64,000 nt of DNA from Streptomyces sp. NBC_01216 (GCF_035994945.1 NZ_CP108679.1:62001-126000), one strand, 5' to 3'; positions 25,589 to 34,282 are shown, numbered from the stretch's first letter. The notes: a model not told the origin generated them from the letters alone. Program-made: numbers and translations.

Positions 25589-25880
25589 AGAAGCCGTTGT
25601 CGTACCGATCTTGTTGGGCGCCAGTTCGAGTGCGGTGACTCGGTCGCGTGATCTTCGGCTCCTGTGTGCATGAAGGCAGGGCCTCCTGTCCAGCTCGGGA
25701 TTGTCGAAGTCCGAACGATCTGGTCAGGAGGCCCTGTGTCGCAGTCTTGCGGTTCCGTGCCGGTGGAGTCCAACTCGGGTGCTCGGTCGTGTGATTGCCT
25801 CGCTCACCGGTTCGGGAACGCGGGCGACCATCCGGACCGCGAGCCGCGGTATCCCTCGGACATGAGCGACGCGGAGTGGG
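25589..25880 (+). repeat. 292-bp inverted repeat, right arm (IS5-type 5' end)
   Basis: The mirror image of 23709-24000. It includes the start of an IS5-family transposase (ATG 25862, MSDAEWAVVRDAMP continuing to about 25903) which then loses homology, so it is a truncated 5' end. Confidence 0.85.
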
Positions 25881-26347
25881 CGGTCGTGCGGGACGCGATG
25901 CCCCGTCGACGGCGAAACCGGCCTGGCCACCGTGGACCTCCTCGAGCCGCCCCGCTGAGCACGGCCGGGGCCGCCGCCCTCATGACGGCGGTCAGCATTA
26001 GCCCGAGCTGCCGCACATTGGCCGTCGTCTCCACTGGAAACGGCGTCCGCTCCGTCGTCGTCTGGGGCGCCAAGTTGGTGCTCTGACCGGATCGGGCAGC
26101 GCAGACCTCCGTCACGGCCCGCACCGTGCCCGGCGTGGGCCCACCACTCCGCTCTTCTTCGAGGTCAGCCCTACCACTGGCGGCGTAGTAGGGCGCACTC
26201 CGCGGTGACCTGGGCGAGGAGCTCAGTGCCGTCGTTGGGTACCGGGCCCTGGCCGGCCGCACTCGGCAAGCCGCATCACCAGAAAAGTCGGGTGATTTAT
26301 CGGTATCCGTAATGTCGGAGAGTCTGTCCGTGCTGGAGGGAAACGGG
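25881..26347. other. Gene-poor spacer between IS debris and cluster 3' end
   Basis: No convincing gene. The frame DGETGLATVDLLEPPR-stop near 25915-25960 looks like the end of a lost gene. A weak hairpin GCCCTAC / GTAGGGC (26168-26194) could terminate the minus-strand biosynthetic operon. The rest has no recognised feature. Confidence 0.4.
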
Positions 26348-27697
26348 TCATGCTGTCCTGTCGACGGCAGTTCGGCAGAGCTCACCTCCCGGTTTGTGCC
26401 CGAGGACCGCACGTACATTTGTCACGAGCTGCTGTTTGAGCTGATTCAGCAGTATGCGGCCGTCTTCGATGTCGAGCTCGGCCTCACCGCAACTTAGTCG
26501 AAACATGAAGCCACCCGACGCGAGGGGCACGATGAAGAGATGGAGGAAATCTTGAGGGAAATCAATGATCCGGTCGGCGTAGTCAACCCCGGTAATTCCT
26601 TCCACCGTATCGGGAAAGCAGTTGACAACCAGCTGGCCACGACCGGCCAGCGCTCCGGTCCCGGAACTGTCCGAAGGATCGAACAACTTCTCCAGGAATC
26701 CCAGGGGCGTGTCCTGGTGGGGCAGGATCTGCCCCCAAGCACTCCGCGCGGCCGCCACGGCACCATCGAAGGAACCGAGCGCCGCGTGCCGGAGCCGGAT
26801 CGGAACCGTGTTCGCGAGGAATCCGAACATTTCGGCCGAACGCGGGCCCCGACCGGCGGTCTGGAGGCGCAGGGTCATGTCGGTTGTGTCCGACGCTTGG
26901 GCGATCGTGCCGGCCACGGACGCCAGGTGCAGGACGAGAGGAGTCGCGCGAGCGCTCCTGCACGCGGCTCTCAGGCGATGCGGCGAAACGGGGACGTGCT
27001 CGCTTATGGCCCACACCTTCCCCGAGTGCCGGCCGCGTGGCCGTCTGGCGAACGGTTCGAGTGGCGTCGGACGCTTCGGTGACGTGTCACCGAGGTGGCT
27101 GCGCCAAAACTGGCCCGCCGCCGAGTTCCGGGGAGCTCCGTCGGCGAATCTTTCGCGTTGTTCGACGACCCATTGCCGATAGCGCCCGGCACCTTTGCCG
27201 GGGTCGGCCACTACGCTGGCGCTCAGCTCCCGACGCATGAGAGCCATGCTCGCCCTGTCCGTTATGAGGTGGTCCAATACCGCGCACGCTGTTCGCGAGG
27301 ACCTGCCGTCCTCTCCCCGGTGATGAAGGACGTAGATTTTCCAGAACGGCCCGCCGTCGGTGCCGAATTCGGCACGTCCGGATTGTGCGATGAAGTCTCG
27401 GACGCTCTGCTCCCCGTCGCACTCCACATGCGTGATCGGCACGGGAGCGGTGTTCGCGTATTCAACGCCGTCCAGACTTATGCTCATCGCGCGCAAGTTA
27501 GGCTCACGCTGTGCCATGCGATGGAGCGCGGCGTGGAGGTCCGTGTCGGTCATATGCTCCGGAATGGCGAACCTGGTGCTGAGGGCTCTGCTGCCGGCGC
27601 GGGTCGATTTCTGCTCCAGCATGATCTGGTGTTGACGGGTGAGGAGTGATTCCTGCTGCCAGCACAGTGGCCCTCGTTCGGAACTGGACGCCGTCAT
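26348..27697 (-). CDS. Free-standing condensation-domain protein (449 aa)
   Basis: A stand-alone NRPS condensation/acyltransferase fold, last gene of the biosynthetic operon. It would join a carrier-bound acyl or aminoacyl group (from the carrier protein at 31223) to an amine or alcohol. The active-site motif reads DHLITDR where HHxxxDG is usual: the second, catalytic His and the Asp are kept, while the first His and the Gly are changed. Upstream is LCWQQESLLTRQHQ (C1-like). Later blocks are FGFLANTVPIRLR and HQDTPLGFLEKLFD (C5/C6-like, with PLG). Base composition appears lower in GC than its neighbours (ATA, CTA and TTG codons), suggesting a separate origin. Specificity cannot be read. Confidence 0.85.
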   Translation of the reverse strand: MTASSSERGPLCWQQESLLTRQHQIMLEQKSTRAGSRALSTRFAIPEHMTDTDLHAALHRMAQREPNLRAMSISLDGVEYANTAPVPITHVECDGEQSVRDFIAQSGRAEFGTDGGPFWKIYVLHHRGEDGRSSRTACAVLDHLITDRASMALMRRELSASVVADPGKGAGRYRQWVVEQRERFADGAPRNSAAGQFWRSHLGDTSPKRPTPLEPFARRPRGRHSGKVWAISEHVPVSPHRLRAACRSARATPLVLHLASVAGTIAQASDTTDMTLRLQTAGRGPRSAEMFGFLANTVPIRLRHAALGSFDGAVAAARSAWGQILPHQDTPLGFLEKLFDPSDSSGTGALAGRGQLVVNCFPDTVEGITGVDYADRIIDFPQDFLHLFIVPLASGGFMFRLSCGEAELDIEDGRILLNQLKQQLVTNVRAVLGHKPGGELCRTAVDRTA

Positions 27698-27754
27698 GAT
27701 GTCCCTCTCGCGCGGTGAATTCCGTTTCGGCGTGCGGCTCGCCGTATCGTCATG

Positions 27755-28420
27755 TCAGAGCAGGTCGAGCGTGTGCGTGGTGTGAGTGGCCTTGGCGGTC
27801 AGGTAGCGCTTGTTCCACGGGGAGACGTGGACGCCGGTCCGGACGCGCTCGGCGATCCTCACTCCGTATTCCTCGAGCTGTGCGGCCTTGTCTGGGTTGT
27901 TGCTGAGCAGATTGACCCGGTCGGCGCCGAGTGCGAGCAGCATCTGCGCGGCGACGGCGTAATCGCGTTCGTCCTCACCGCGGCCCAGGGCGACGTTCGC
28001 CTCGTACGTGTCCATTCCGCCCAGCTGTAGCGCGTATGCGTCGAGCTTGGCGTAGAGACCGATGCCGCGACCTTCCTGACGCAGATACAGCAGCACTCCG
28101 CCGGCATCGGTGATCCGCTCAGCCGCCTCCCGCAACTGTGGGCCGCAGTCGCAGTTCTGGCTGCCGAACACGTCCCCGGTCAGGCACTCGCTGTGCGGGC
28201 GCACCAGAGGCGGCGGGCCACCTACGGCCGCCCGGCGCAGGGAACCTTCCCAATCGCCGAGGCCCAGCGCGATGTGCTCCCGGCCGTCTATCAGCCCCTC
28301 GAACGTCATCATCGTCGCGTCGGTCCGGTATCCGTCCACGAATCGCAACGGCATCGGCACCTGACGCCGGACCAGGGCGGGCGCCACCAGGGTGGGGGAG
28401 AAGTGCAGGGTTTCCGACAT
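27755..28420 (-). CDS. ribA: GTP cyclohydrolase II (221 aa)
   Basis: Converts GTP to 2,5-diamino-6-ribosylamino-4(3H)-pyrimidinone 5'-phosphate, formate and pyrophosphate, the first step toward flavins and several azapteridines. The zinc ligands are visible in HSECLTGDVFGSQNCDCGPQ (Cys 79, 90, 92), the catalytic segment is RQEGRGIGL (114-122), and LLSNNPDKAAQLEEYGV is the substrate-binding loop. ATG 28420 has GGAGG seven nt upstream. There is no fused DHBP synthase domain and no other riboflavin gene nearby. It sits inside a biosynthetic operon, so a dedicated pathway role is more likely than housekeeping riboflavin synthesis; that is inference. Confidence 0.93.
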   Translation of the reverse strand: MSETLHFSPTLVAPALVRRQVPMPLRFVDGYRTDATMMTFEGLIDGREHIALGLGDWEGSLRRAAVGGPPPLVRPHSECLTGDVFGSQNCDCGPQLREAAERITDAGGVLLYLRQEGRGIGLYAKLDAYALQLGGMDTYEANVALGRGEDERDYAVAAQMLLALGADRVNLLSNNPDKAAQLEEYGVRIAERVRTGVHVSPWNKRYLTAKATHTTHTLDLL

Positions 28421-28470
28421 CGGTCCTCCAGGGAGAAGATCTTTTCGGTTGATGAGTGATGCGGTCGGGG

Positions 28471-29748
28471 TCACGCCGCCCGCCTCTCGTGCCCGACCGC
28501 TGCGGGGGCGATGCGCATGCCCTTCGCATACGAACGCAGGCTGGCGTAGTCGCGGGCCACTCTGGCCGGATCCCGGTCGGCCAGCAGCGCCCAGCCGAGT
28601 CGCAGGGACGAAAGCAGGTCGGAGGTGGCCTGGATCCGGTCGCCGTTGCTGACGTTCAGGTGCAGGCCACGGCAGGTCGGCAAGGCCAGGATCGACTGGT
28701 ATGCCTCCACGTTCGTGACGACACCGCTGCGTTCGGCGATGAACATGGCCACCTTCACGGTCCGGCGCAGGGTGAACCCGTCGGGCTGGTCGCGTTCACC
28801 GAGCAGATGGCGGACGAGCCGTCGGACCGCGTTGTCGCCGGTGGCCAGTTCGGCGGCCGCGGCCATGCCGCTGCCCGCGATGCGTGAGTTGACCTCGATC
28901 AGGCGGGGGCCCTCGGCCGTGAGCATCACCTCGGTGTGGGCCGCGCCGAACCGGAACCCGAGGGCGTCCAACGCTCGCCGTACGTACGCGATGAGGTCCG
29001 GGACGTGGGGGGCGTCCATCGGCAGGAACTCCACGTCCTGGTAGACCGCGAAGCTGTCCCCGTTGGTCACCTTGGTGTAGCGGCACACATCGGAGACCAG
29101 GTGGCGGCCCTCGGCCGTGAAGGTGTTCACCACGTACTCGGTGCCGGTCAGGCGCCGCTGGAGGACGACTTCCTCGTTGCGCACGCCGGTGGCGTTGGTC
29201 CTGCCGAGCAGTTTCCGGACGGCGGGACGCCAGCCCCGGCTGGCGGGGGCCAGGGTCACGCCGTCGGTGGAGACGCTGGTCGCCGGTTTGATCACGAGGT
29301 CGTGCCCGGCGACGTCGCCGCGTTCGACGAAGTCCGTCGCCTGGTCCGGCTCGTGGACACAGACGGTCGGGGTGACGGGCAGTCCCGCGGCGGCGACCGC
29401 CGCCGTCATATGGCCCTTGTGATTGCGGCAGTGAGCGAGCGAGGGGAGGTTGGCGGTCGCCGGTGTCAATCTCGCCGTGAGGCGATCGGCGAGGGTCACC
29501 CCGCTCTCGGAGCCGGGGACGACCGCGGCGACGCCGAGCGGGGCCAGTTGCCGCACGAGTGAGTCCAGGCCGGTGTCCCCGAGCAGGCACCGGTCGAAGT
29601 CGTCGGGGCGAAACGTGGAGGTGAACTGCGTGGCCGGGAACGGGGCGGAGCGTACGGCGACGGGTGAGAAACCCGCCCTGCGCAGGGCAGGCGCGTAGAG
29701 AACCCCGGAGGAGTACGGGTCGACGATGACCACGACGCGGTTCGTCAT
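28471..29748 (-). CDS. ATP-grasp ligase (425 aa)
   Basis: A carboxylate-amine ligase of the ATP-grasp superfamily that forms amide bonds through an acyl-phosphate. An N-terminal Rossmann-like domain (MTNRVVVIVDPYSSGVLYAP) and the central fold with DLVIKPATSVSTDGV (ATP-binding Lys) are visible. LRRTVKVAMFIAERSG follows the metal-binding end GPRLIEVNSRIAGSGM. The ATG overlaps the stop of the adenylation gene (ATGA). Together with the carrier, adenylation and condensation proteins it gives the operon two independent ways to make amides. The substrate is unknown; 3-methylaspartate from the mutase is one candidate. Confidence 0.9.
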   Translation of the reverse strand: MTNRVVVIVDPYSSGVLYAPALRRAGFSPVAVRSAPFPATQFTSTFRPDDFDRCLLGDTGLDSLVRQLAPLGVAAVVPGSESGVTLADRLTARLTPATANLPSLAHCRNHKGHMTAAVAAAGLPVTPTVCVHEPDQATDFVERGDVAGHDLVIKPATSVSTDGVTLAPASRGWRPAVRKLLGRTNATGVRNEEVVLQRRLTGTEYVVNTFTAEGRHLVSDVCRYTKVTNGDSFAVYQDVEFLPMDAPHVPDLIAYVRRALDALGFRFGAAHTEVMLTAEGPRLIEVNSRIAGSGMAAAAELATGDNAVRRLVRHLLGERDQPDGFTLRRTVKVAMFIAERSGVVTNVEAYQSILALPTCRGLHLNVSNGDRIQATSDLLSSLRLGWALLADRDPARVARDYASLRSYAKGMRIAPAAVGHERRAA

Positions 29749-31226
29749 GCGCTCGCCCTTTCCGGGAGCGGCGCCGACTCTGCTTCGAGGGCCGCGAGGA
29801 GCGCCCGCCGGTCGATCTTGCCGTTCGGTGAGAGGGGCAGACGTGGCACGGCGACGACCCGGTCCGGCGACTCCGGCCCCAGGACACGCAACAGGGCCCT
29901 GCGCAGGTCCGGTACCGACAGCCTCACATCGACCTCGACGCACAGCACGATCGAGCCACCGGTGGCCGGAGTGGTGTGCACGCAGGCGGCCGAGGCGACA
30001 CCGGGAAGCCGGTTCGCGGCCTCCTCGATGGCGCCGAGATCGACGAACACCCCGCGCCGCTTGACCCGGGCGTCGAGGCGGCCCTTGATGATCAGATCGC
30101 CGTCCGCGTCCAGCATTCCGAGGTCCTGGCTGCGGAAGACGGTGGTGCCCGCCGTGCGCGTCAGAGCGGCATGGTCCGCCGGGGATGCCGTGCCTTCCAG
30201 ATAGCCGAAGGAGCCGTCGGGGGTGTCGATGCCCACCCGGAAGACGCCGTCGGCGGCTTCGAGGGGCCGCAGGCGCGCGCCCGGCAACGGCCGGCCGACA
30301 GGTTGCAGACCGGGACGCCGATCCCGGGGCACGTGGTACCAGAACTTGGCCAGCGTCGTCTCCGACGGCCCGTAGAGGTTACCCACCTCGGTGTGCCGGG
30401 CCACGTCTCGCCACGCGTCCACATGGCAGGCGTGCAGCGGTTCACCGGCGAACAGCGTCCACCGGAGACGATCCATGTGGACACCGGGAGCGGCGGCCAT
30501 CCAGCGTGCCGCCAGGCCGGGGACGGCATGCACGACGGTGATGTCCCGCTCCGCCAGCCAGGGAAGGACCGCACGCGGATCGGCGCGCGTGGTGACGTCC
30601 GCCGTGACGAGTTGTGCGCCCGAGCCCAGGCCGACGAACATTTCGCGGAACACGACCTCGAACGTCGGCGGGCTGATCATGGCCACGCGGTCGGTGGGGC
30701 CGACCGAGAGTGTCGAGATCTCCCAGTCGATGAAGCGCAGCACGCCGCGCTCCTGGGCGACGATGCCCTTGGGCGGGCCTTGTGTTCCTGAGGTGAAGCC
30801 CAGATATCCCGCGCCGGCGGGCAGCAGCCTCGGCTCCGACGACACCTCGGCGATCTCGGGCATGTCGCGTACGTCCATCAGCAAGGCCGGACGAGCCGCG
30901 TCGAGAACCGCGGCACGGCGGCTTGCCGGGGCCTGTGAGTCGATCAGCGTCGGCACCAGTCCGGCGTCGCGGACGGCGAGGAACGCCGGAGCGAGGAACG
31001 TGGGGTCCATCACCCGCAGCGCCACTACGGCCCCCGGGGGAGGCGCGTACCCGCGCAGCAACTCGGCCCAGGCGTCCGCCCGCTCGATCAGGTCGCGGTA
31101 GCCGAGCCGGGTGTGCGGCCCGCTGATCGCGATGTTCCCGCCTCGCTCGGCCGCGATCTGCCGTATCCGGCTCATCAGGACGGAGCGCGTTGCCGGCCGC
31201 TCCACCGCGAGTGTTACGGCGCTCAT
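29745..31226 (-). CDS. Adenylation enzyme, NRPS-type (493 aa)
   Basis: A free-standing AMP-forming adenylation domain expected to load an acid onto the carrier protein encoded just upstream. Motifs: LGFTSGTQGPPKG (A3, residues 142-154), NLYGPSETT (A5, 283-291), the FRSQDLG/GRLDARVKRRG region (A7-A8), and LSPNGKIDRRAL with the catalytic Lys (A10). The substrate-anchoring block reads PPTFEVVFRE, with Glu where alpha-amino-acid domains carry Asp (FDxS), so the substrate may not be an ordinary alpha-amino acid. ATG 31226 overlaps the carrier-protein stop; an alternative ATG lies 9 nt upstream. Confidence 0.92.
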   Translation of the reverse strand: MSAVTLAVERPATRSVLMSRIRQIAAERGGNIAISGPHTRLGYRDLIERADAWAELLRGYAPPPGAVVALRVMDPTFLAPAFLAVRDAGLVPTLIDSQAPASRRAAVLDAARPALLMDVRDMPEIAEVSSEPRLLPAGAGYLGFTSGTQGPPKGIVAQERGVLRFIDWEISTLSVGPTDRVAMISPPTFEVVFREMFVGLGSGAQLVTADVTTRADPRAVLPWLAERDITVVHAVPGLAARWMAAAPGVHMDRLRWTLFAGEPLHACHVDAWRDVARHTEVGNLYGPSETTLAKFWYHVPRDRRPGLQPVGRPLPGARLRPLEAADGVFRVGIDTPDGSFGYLEGTASPADHAALTRTAGTTVFRSQDLGMLDADGDLIIKGRLDARVKRRGVFVDLGAIEEAANRLPGVASAACVHTTPATGGSIVLCVEVDVRLSVPDLRRALLRVLGPESPDRVVAVPRLPLSPNGKIDRRALLAALEAESAPLPERASA

Positions 31227-31468
31227 GCGGGGCATCCCGTCGCGTCGAGCAGCGCGGTGTGGATCTCGCGAAGGTCCTCGGACGCGTAGATGGTGAAGAG
31301 ATCCACTCCCGTGCCAAAGCGCTCTTCGAGGAGCAGCGACAGGTGGGCGGCCGTCAGCGAGTCGCCGCCGGCGTCGAAGAAGTTGCTGTCCGCGGTGAGC
31401 CCGTGGACTCCGAGGACCTCCGTGACGAGCGTGATGACCTGATCGAGTTCGGCAACTGTGTGGTTCAT
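31223..31468 (-). CDS. Free-standing acyl/peptidyl carrier protein (81 aa)
   Basis: A small helical carrier protein with the phosphopantetheine site FFDAGGDSLTA (Ser 37). ATG 31468 is preceded by GAGGAG at the ideal distance; a start at 31486 is also possible. It overlaps the adenylation gene and lies in the same operon as the condensation protein, so loading, tethering and transfer partners are all present as separate polypeptides. Confidence 0.92.
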   Translation of the reverse strand: MNHTVAELDQVITLVTEVLGVHGLTADSNFFDAGGDSLTAAHLSLLLEERFGTGVDLFTIYASEDLREIHTALLDATGCPA

Positions 31469-31490
31469 CGGACTACTCCTCTTCATGAAC

Positions 31491-31871
31491 TCAGGCGTTG
31501 GTGCTGGTGTCGCGCCTGGCCAGGTAGCGACGCTGGCGCAGGATTAACGCGTCGCGCGACAAGATGAAGACATCGGTGAACTCCGTGGTGGCCGCCGAGT
31601 GGCCGGTGCGGGCGGTGCCCACCACGACGATGCTGCGCTGGTCCGCGATGACGAGGTGGATCTGGTGCCGGGTCTGTCCCGGGACCAGTCGGGCCGCTTG
31701 CTGCTGGACTTCGGCCCGGCCCCGGCCGTAGAGGAATCCCGGGGCCTCGATATCCACATCGGTGTCAAGGAGCGAGCCGTATGCGTCGGCGTCGCCGACA
31801 TCCGCGTAGTGGTACGCGAGCCGGATGTGGTCGGTCCCGAGTGCGGTGAGGGCCTCGGAGAACGCGTTCAC
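31491..31871 (-). CDS. SnoaL-like / NTF2-fold protein (126 aa), contains TTA codon
   Basis: The NTF2-like fold is indicated by the N-terminal helix (DHIRLAYHYADVGDADAYGS), LLDTDVDIEAPGFLYGRGRA, and the closing strands (HLVIADQRSIVVVGTARTG, EFTDVFILSRDALIL). Members act as cyclases, hydroxylases, hydrolases or small-ligand binders in antibiotic pathways. Codon 109 (31545-31547) is TTA, the rare leucine codon read by bldA tRNA, so production may depend on development. It overlaps the LanB-like gene by 4 nt. Confidence 0.82.
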   Translation of the reverse strand: MNAFSEALTALGTDHIRLAYHYADVGDADAYGSLLDTDVDIEAPGFLYGRGRAEVQQQAARLVPGQTRHQIHLVIADQRSIVVVGTARTGHSAATTEFTDVFILSRDALILRQRRYLARRDTSTNA

Positions 31872-34282
31872 TGTCCGCCTCCTGCCCTCGCGCGCAGGTC
31901 ATGAGCGGCGAACCGGAATTCCGACGTGTATTGCCGACCGTCGCCACCAGCGAGCCAGAGCTCGTCCGGGCCGGGGGTCATCTCGACGAACGTGAGCGTG
32001 GCCGTCTCACCCCCGGTGCCGTCCCGGGCGGTACGGCGCACGCAGGAGGCGAGCATGTCGACGAAGACAGGCGCGGCGAAATCGACGTAGAACGGTTTGG
32101 TCTCCACAGGAGACTTGACGAAGACGTACCGAGGCAGGCCGAGCTTCGCGGCCCACCGACGGGCCGCGATGAACCGCTGCCCTGCGTCCGGCAGCCGGGC
32201 GAAGTCCAGGTCGCCCACGGGAACACGCCAGCCCTCGCGGGCGAGGACAACCTCGTCCACCGAGATCCGCGGGCGGTGGCGCCGGATCGGGAAGAGGCTG
32301 AAGTGCCGCAGCATCAGGGCTTTCAGCGTCTCGCCGAACAGATCGAACACATCGAACTGCCCGGTGTGACCTGGGATCGACACGACGAGTCGGCAGTCGC
32401 TTTCACGGACGACCGCGTCCGCGGCCAGGATCGTGCCTTCCGCTTGCGGGAGCGGCGTCTGCGGCATGATGGCGAGCCGGTGGTCCTCGGCGCGGAAGAG
32501 AGCCGGGTGGGATCGCACGGTGAAGTGCGGGCGGCTCTCCGTCGGCAGCACCGGCATGAGCCGCGGCCCGGGGAAGCTGGCGTCGAGGCCGGCGCGCAGG
32601 ACACCGGGATCGAGATGGCTCGGGACGATGGAGATGTAGTCGAGGGAGTTCATCGCCGCGTGGACCTCCCCGAGCACGATGCTGTAGTGCCCCTGGCGGA
32701 CGTCCTCGTCGCTTCCCGCGGCTACCATCACGTCCGGGCAGGACAGCCTGGCCTGGGTCCATCCGGGTTCGGGGGCGTCGAACTGTTCCTTGAGCGCCGG
32801 TTCCAGCTCCGCCGTGGTGTAGGCGGCCTGGTGTACGTCCGGGTCGTGGTCGAGGACGGTGTGCCAGCGCCGGTGGAACTCGGCGACGGCTTCGCGGACC
32901 ACGGCGTCCATCCGGCCACCCAGCAGGGGCATGCACTCGACCCAGAAGGTGGCCGCGTCGACGCCGTGGGCGGACGTGCTGCGCCCCTGGGCCGATCGGT
33001 ACGCGGCGCGGACGTCCGGTTCGAGCTGTTCACGGATTCGCCACGTCAGCCAGCGGATGCTGTCCAGCACGCCGGTGATCGGGCGCATCGAGTCAGTGAA
33101 CCGGGCCCCCACCCGCACAGTGAGGTCGCGACGGCACTCAAGATAGGCGAGTGTCCGGCCGCCGTATGCCTGGCCCGCGCGGCGGGTGCCGTCGGCTCCG
33201 GTGAGCCGCTGGAACGTCTGCTCCAGCCGGTCCATCTCGTGCCTCGCCTCAGTGGGCTTGGCCCAGACGGCCTGCAACCGCCGCCGTCCGTCGATCAACT
33301 TGGTGACCTGGCCGACCGTCGTGGCGCGTACGTCCTCGTCGTCAATTTCGCCGAGCAGGGCGAGCAGGTCTTCCTCGGCCGCCAGCGAGGTCGGGAGCTC
33401 GAGCCGCCAGATCAGCCACCGCTTGCGCCGGAGCCGGTCGAACACAGCGAAGGCATCCGCCTCGTTGGTCAGCGGAAGATCCGCCCGTCCGATCAGCAAC
33501 TGGGCGAGCTGGCGGGCGGTCATCGCGCCGTTGGCCGTGGCCAGCACGGCGGCAGAGCACGCGTCCACCGGTTCGCTCGTGCCGTCGGCGAGGCCGACGC
33601 GGTCGCCGTCGAGCCCTACCAAGGGGCTGCGTCGCGGGCGCAGCCAGGGCCGCAGGTCGAACTTCCCGGCCAGGCTGCGGGCGAGCGTGTCGACTGCCCA
33701 GCGCTCCAGGTGGACCGTGCCCTCGGCGACCATGTCCGGGCCCGGCTCGGCGTGCAGGACCTCGTCGTCGCCGCCGACCGACGCCCAGGCCGCCGGCCCG
33801 AAGAACCCGATGGTCTCGTTCTTCAGGCAGTACCGCTGCCAGTACGTCGCGATGGTCTGCTCCCGCGTGCGGCGCTTGCTGTTCGCCGGTTTGCCCGCGG
33901 CCCGCTGACGCAGGAACGGCTCGACCGCGGTGTCGAGGAAGCGCGGGTTCTGCCAGCCGACCGCAGACTGGAAGCGGTCGGACGCGGCCACCGTGGCGAG
34001 TTCGCCGCTGGTCCGTTCGGCGCTCTCGTCCCACACGCGGAGGAACTCGGCGCCGGGGGCGCCGGTCTCAGGGGCCGCGTCGGCGAGAGCCGCGAGCTGT
34101 ACGTCGGCGAGTCGCTGGACCGCTTCCGCGGGGAAACCCGCCCCGCGGACCATGGCCGTGGGCCACAGCGTCCATTCGCTTTCGCCGATGCGTACCAGCC
34201 GGGGCGTGTGTTCGGTGGAGTAGTCGTGCATGGCGTCCTGCTGGATGGGGTGGGACCTGTGGATCGGGATGCTGGTGGTCAT
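31868..34282 (-). CDS. LanB/PEARL-like aminoacyl-tRNA-dependent enzyme (804 aa)
   Basis: Belongs to the lantibiotic dehydratase N-terminal family, whose members use aminoacyl-tRNA either to glutamylate Ser/Thr or, in PEARLs, to add an amino acid to a peptide C-terminus. Seen here: RRTREQTIATYWQRYCLKNE, NETIGFFGPAAWA (155-167), LAYLECRRDLTVRVG, and the C-terminal LPRYVFVKSPVETKPFYVDF and LTFVEMTPGPDELWL. No SpaB_C-type elimination domain follows, and none is encoded nearby, which favours a ligase-like (PEARL) role over dehydration. ATG 34282 overlaps the mutase stop (ATGA); the longer open frame upstream is antisense-like. No classical precursor peptide is in the operon, so the acceptor could be the carrier protein, a small molecule, or the divergent peptide at 38852. 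Confidence 0.88.
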   Translation of the reverse strand: MTTSIPIHRSHPIQQDAMHDYSTEHTPRLVRIGESEWTLWPTAMVRGAGFPAEAVQRLADVQLAALADAAPETGAPGAEFLRVWDESAERTSGELATVAASDRFQSAVGWQNPRFLDTAVEPFLRQRAAGKPANSKRRTREQTIATYWQRYCLKNETIGFFGPAAWASVGGDDEVLHAEPGPDMVAEGTVHLERWAVDTLARSLAGKFDLRPWLRPRRSPLVGLDGDRVGLADGTSEPVDACSAAVLATANGAMTARQLAQLLIGRADLPLTNEADAFAVFDRLRRKRWLIWRLELPTSLAAEEDLLALLGEIDDEDVRATTVGQVTKLIDGRRRLQAVWAKPTEARHEMDRLEQTFQRLTGADGTRRAGQAYGGRTLAYLECRRDLTVRVGARFTDSMRPITGVLDSIRWLTWRIREQLEPDVRAAYRSAQGRSTSAHGVDAATFWVECMPLLGGRMDAVVREAVAEFHRRWHTVLDHDPDVHQAAYTTAELEPALKEQFDAPEPGWTQARLSCPDVMVAAGSDEDVRQGHYSIVLGEVHAAMNSLDYISIVPSHLDPGVLRAGLDASFPGPRLMPVLPTESRPHFTVRSHPALFRAEDHRLAIMPQTPLPQAEGTILAADAVVRESDCRLVVSIPGHTGQFDVFDLFGETLKALMLRHFSLFPIRRHRPRISVDEVVLAREGWRVPVGDLDFARLPDAGQRFIAARRWAAKLGLPRYVFVKSPVETKPFYVDFAAPVFVDMLASCVRRTARDGTGGETATLTFVEMTPGPDELWLAGGDGRQYTSEFRFAAHDLRARAGGGQ

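Noticed and set aside
25804..26418. 204-codon minus-strand frame between IS debris and the cluster
   Set aside because: Ser/Arg/Pro-rich sequence without family resemblance; it overlaps IS5 5' sequence and the cluster 3' end.
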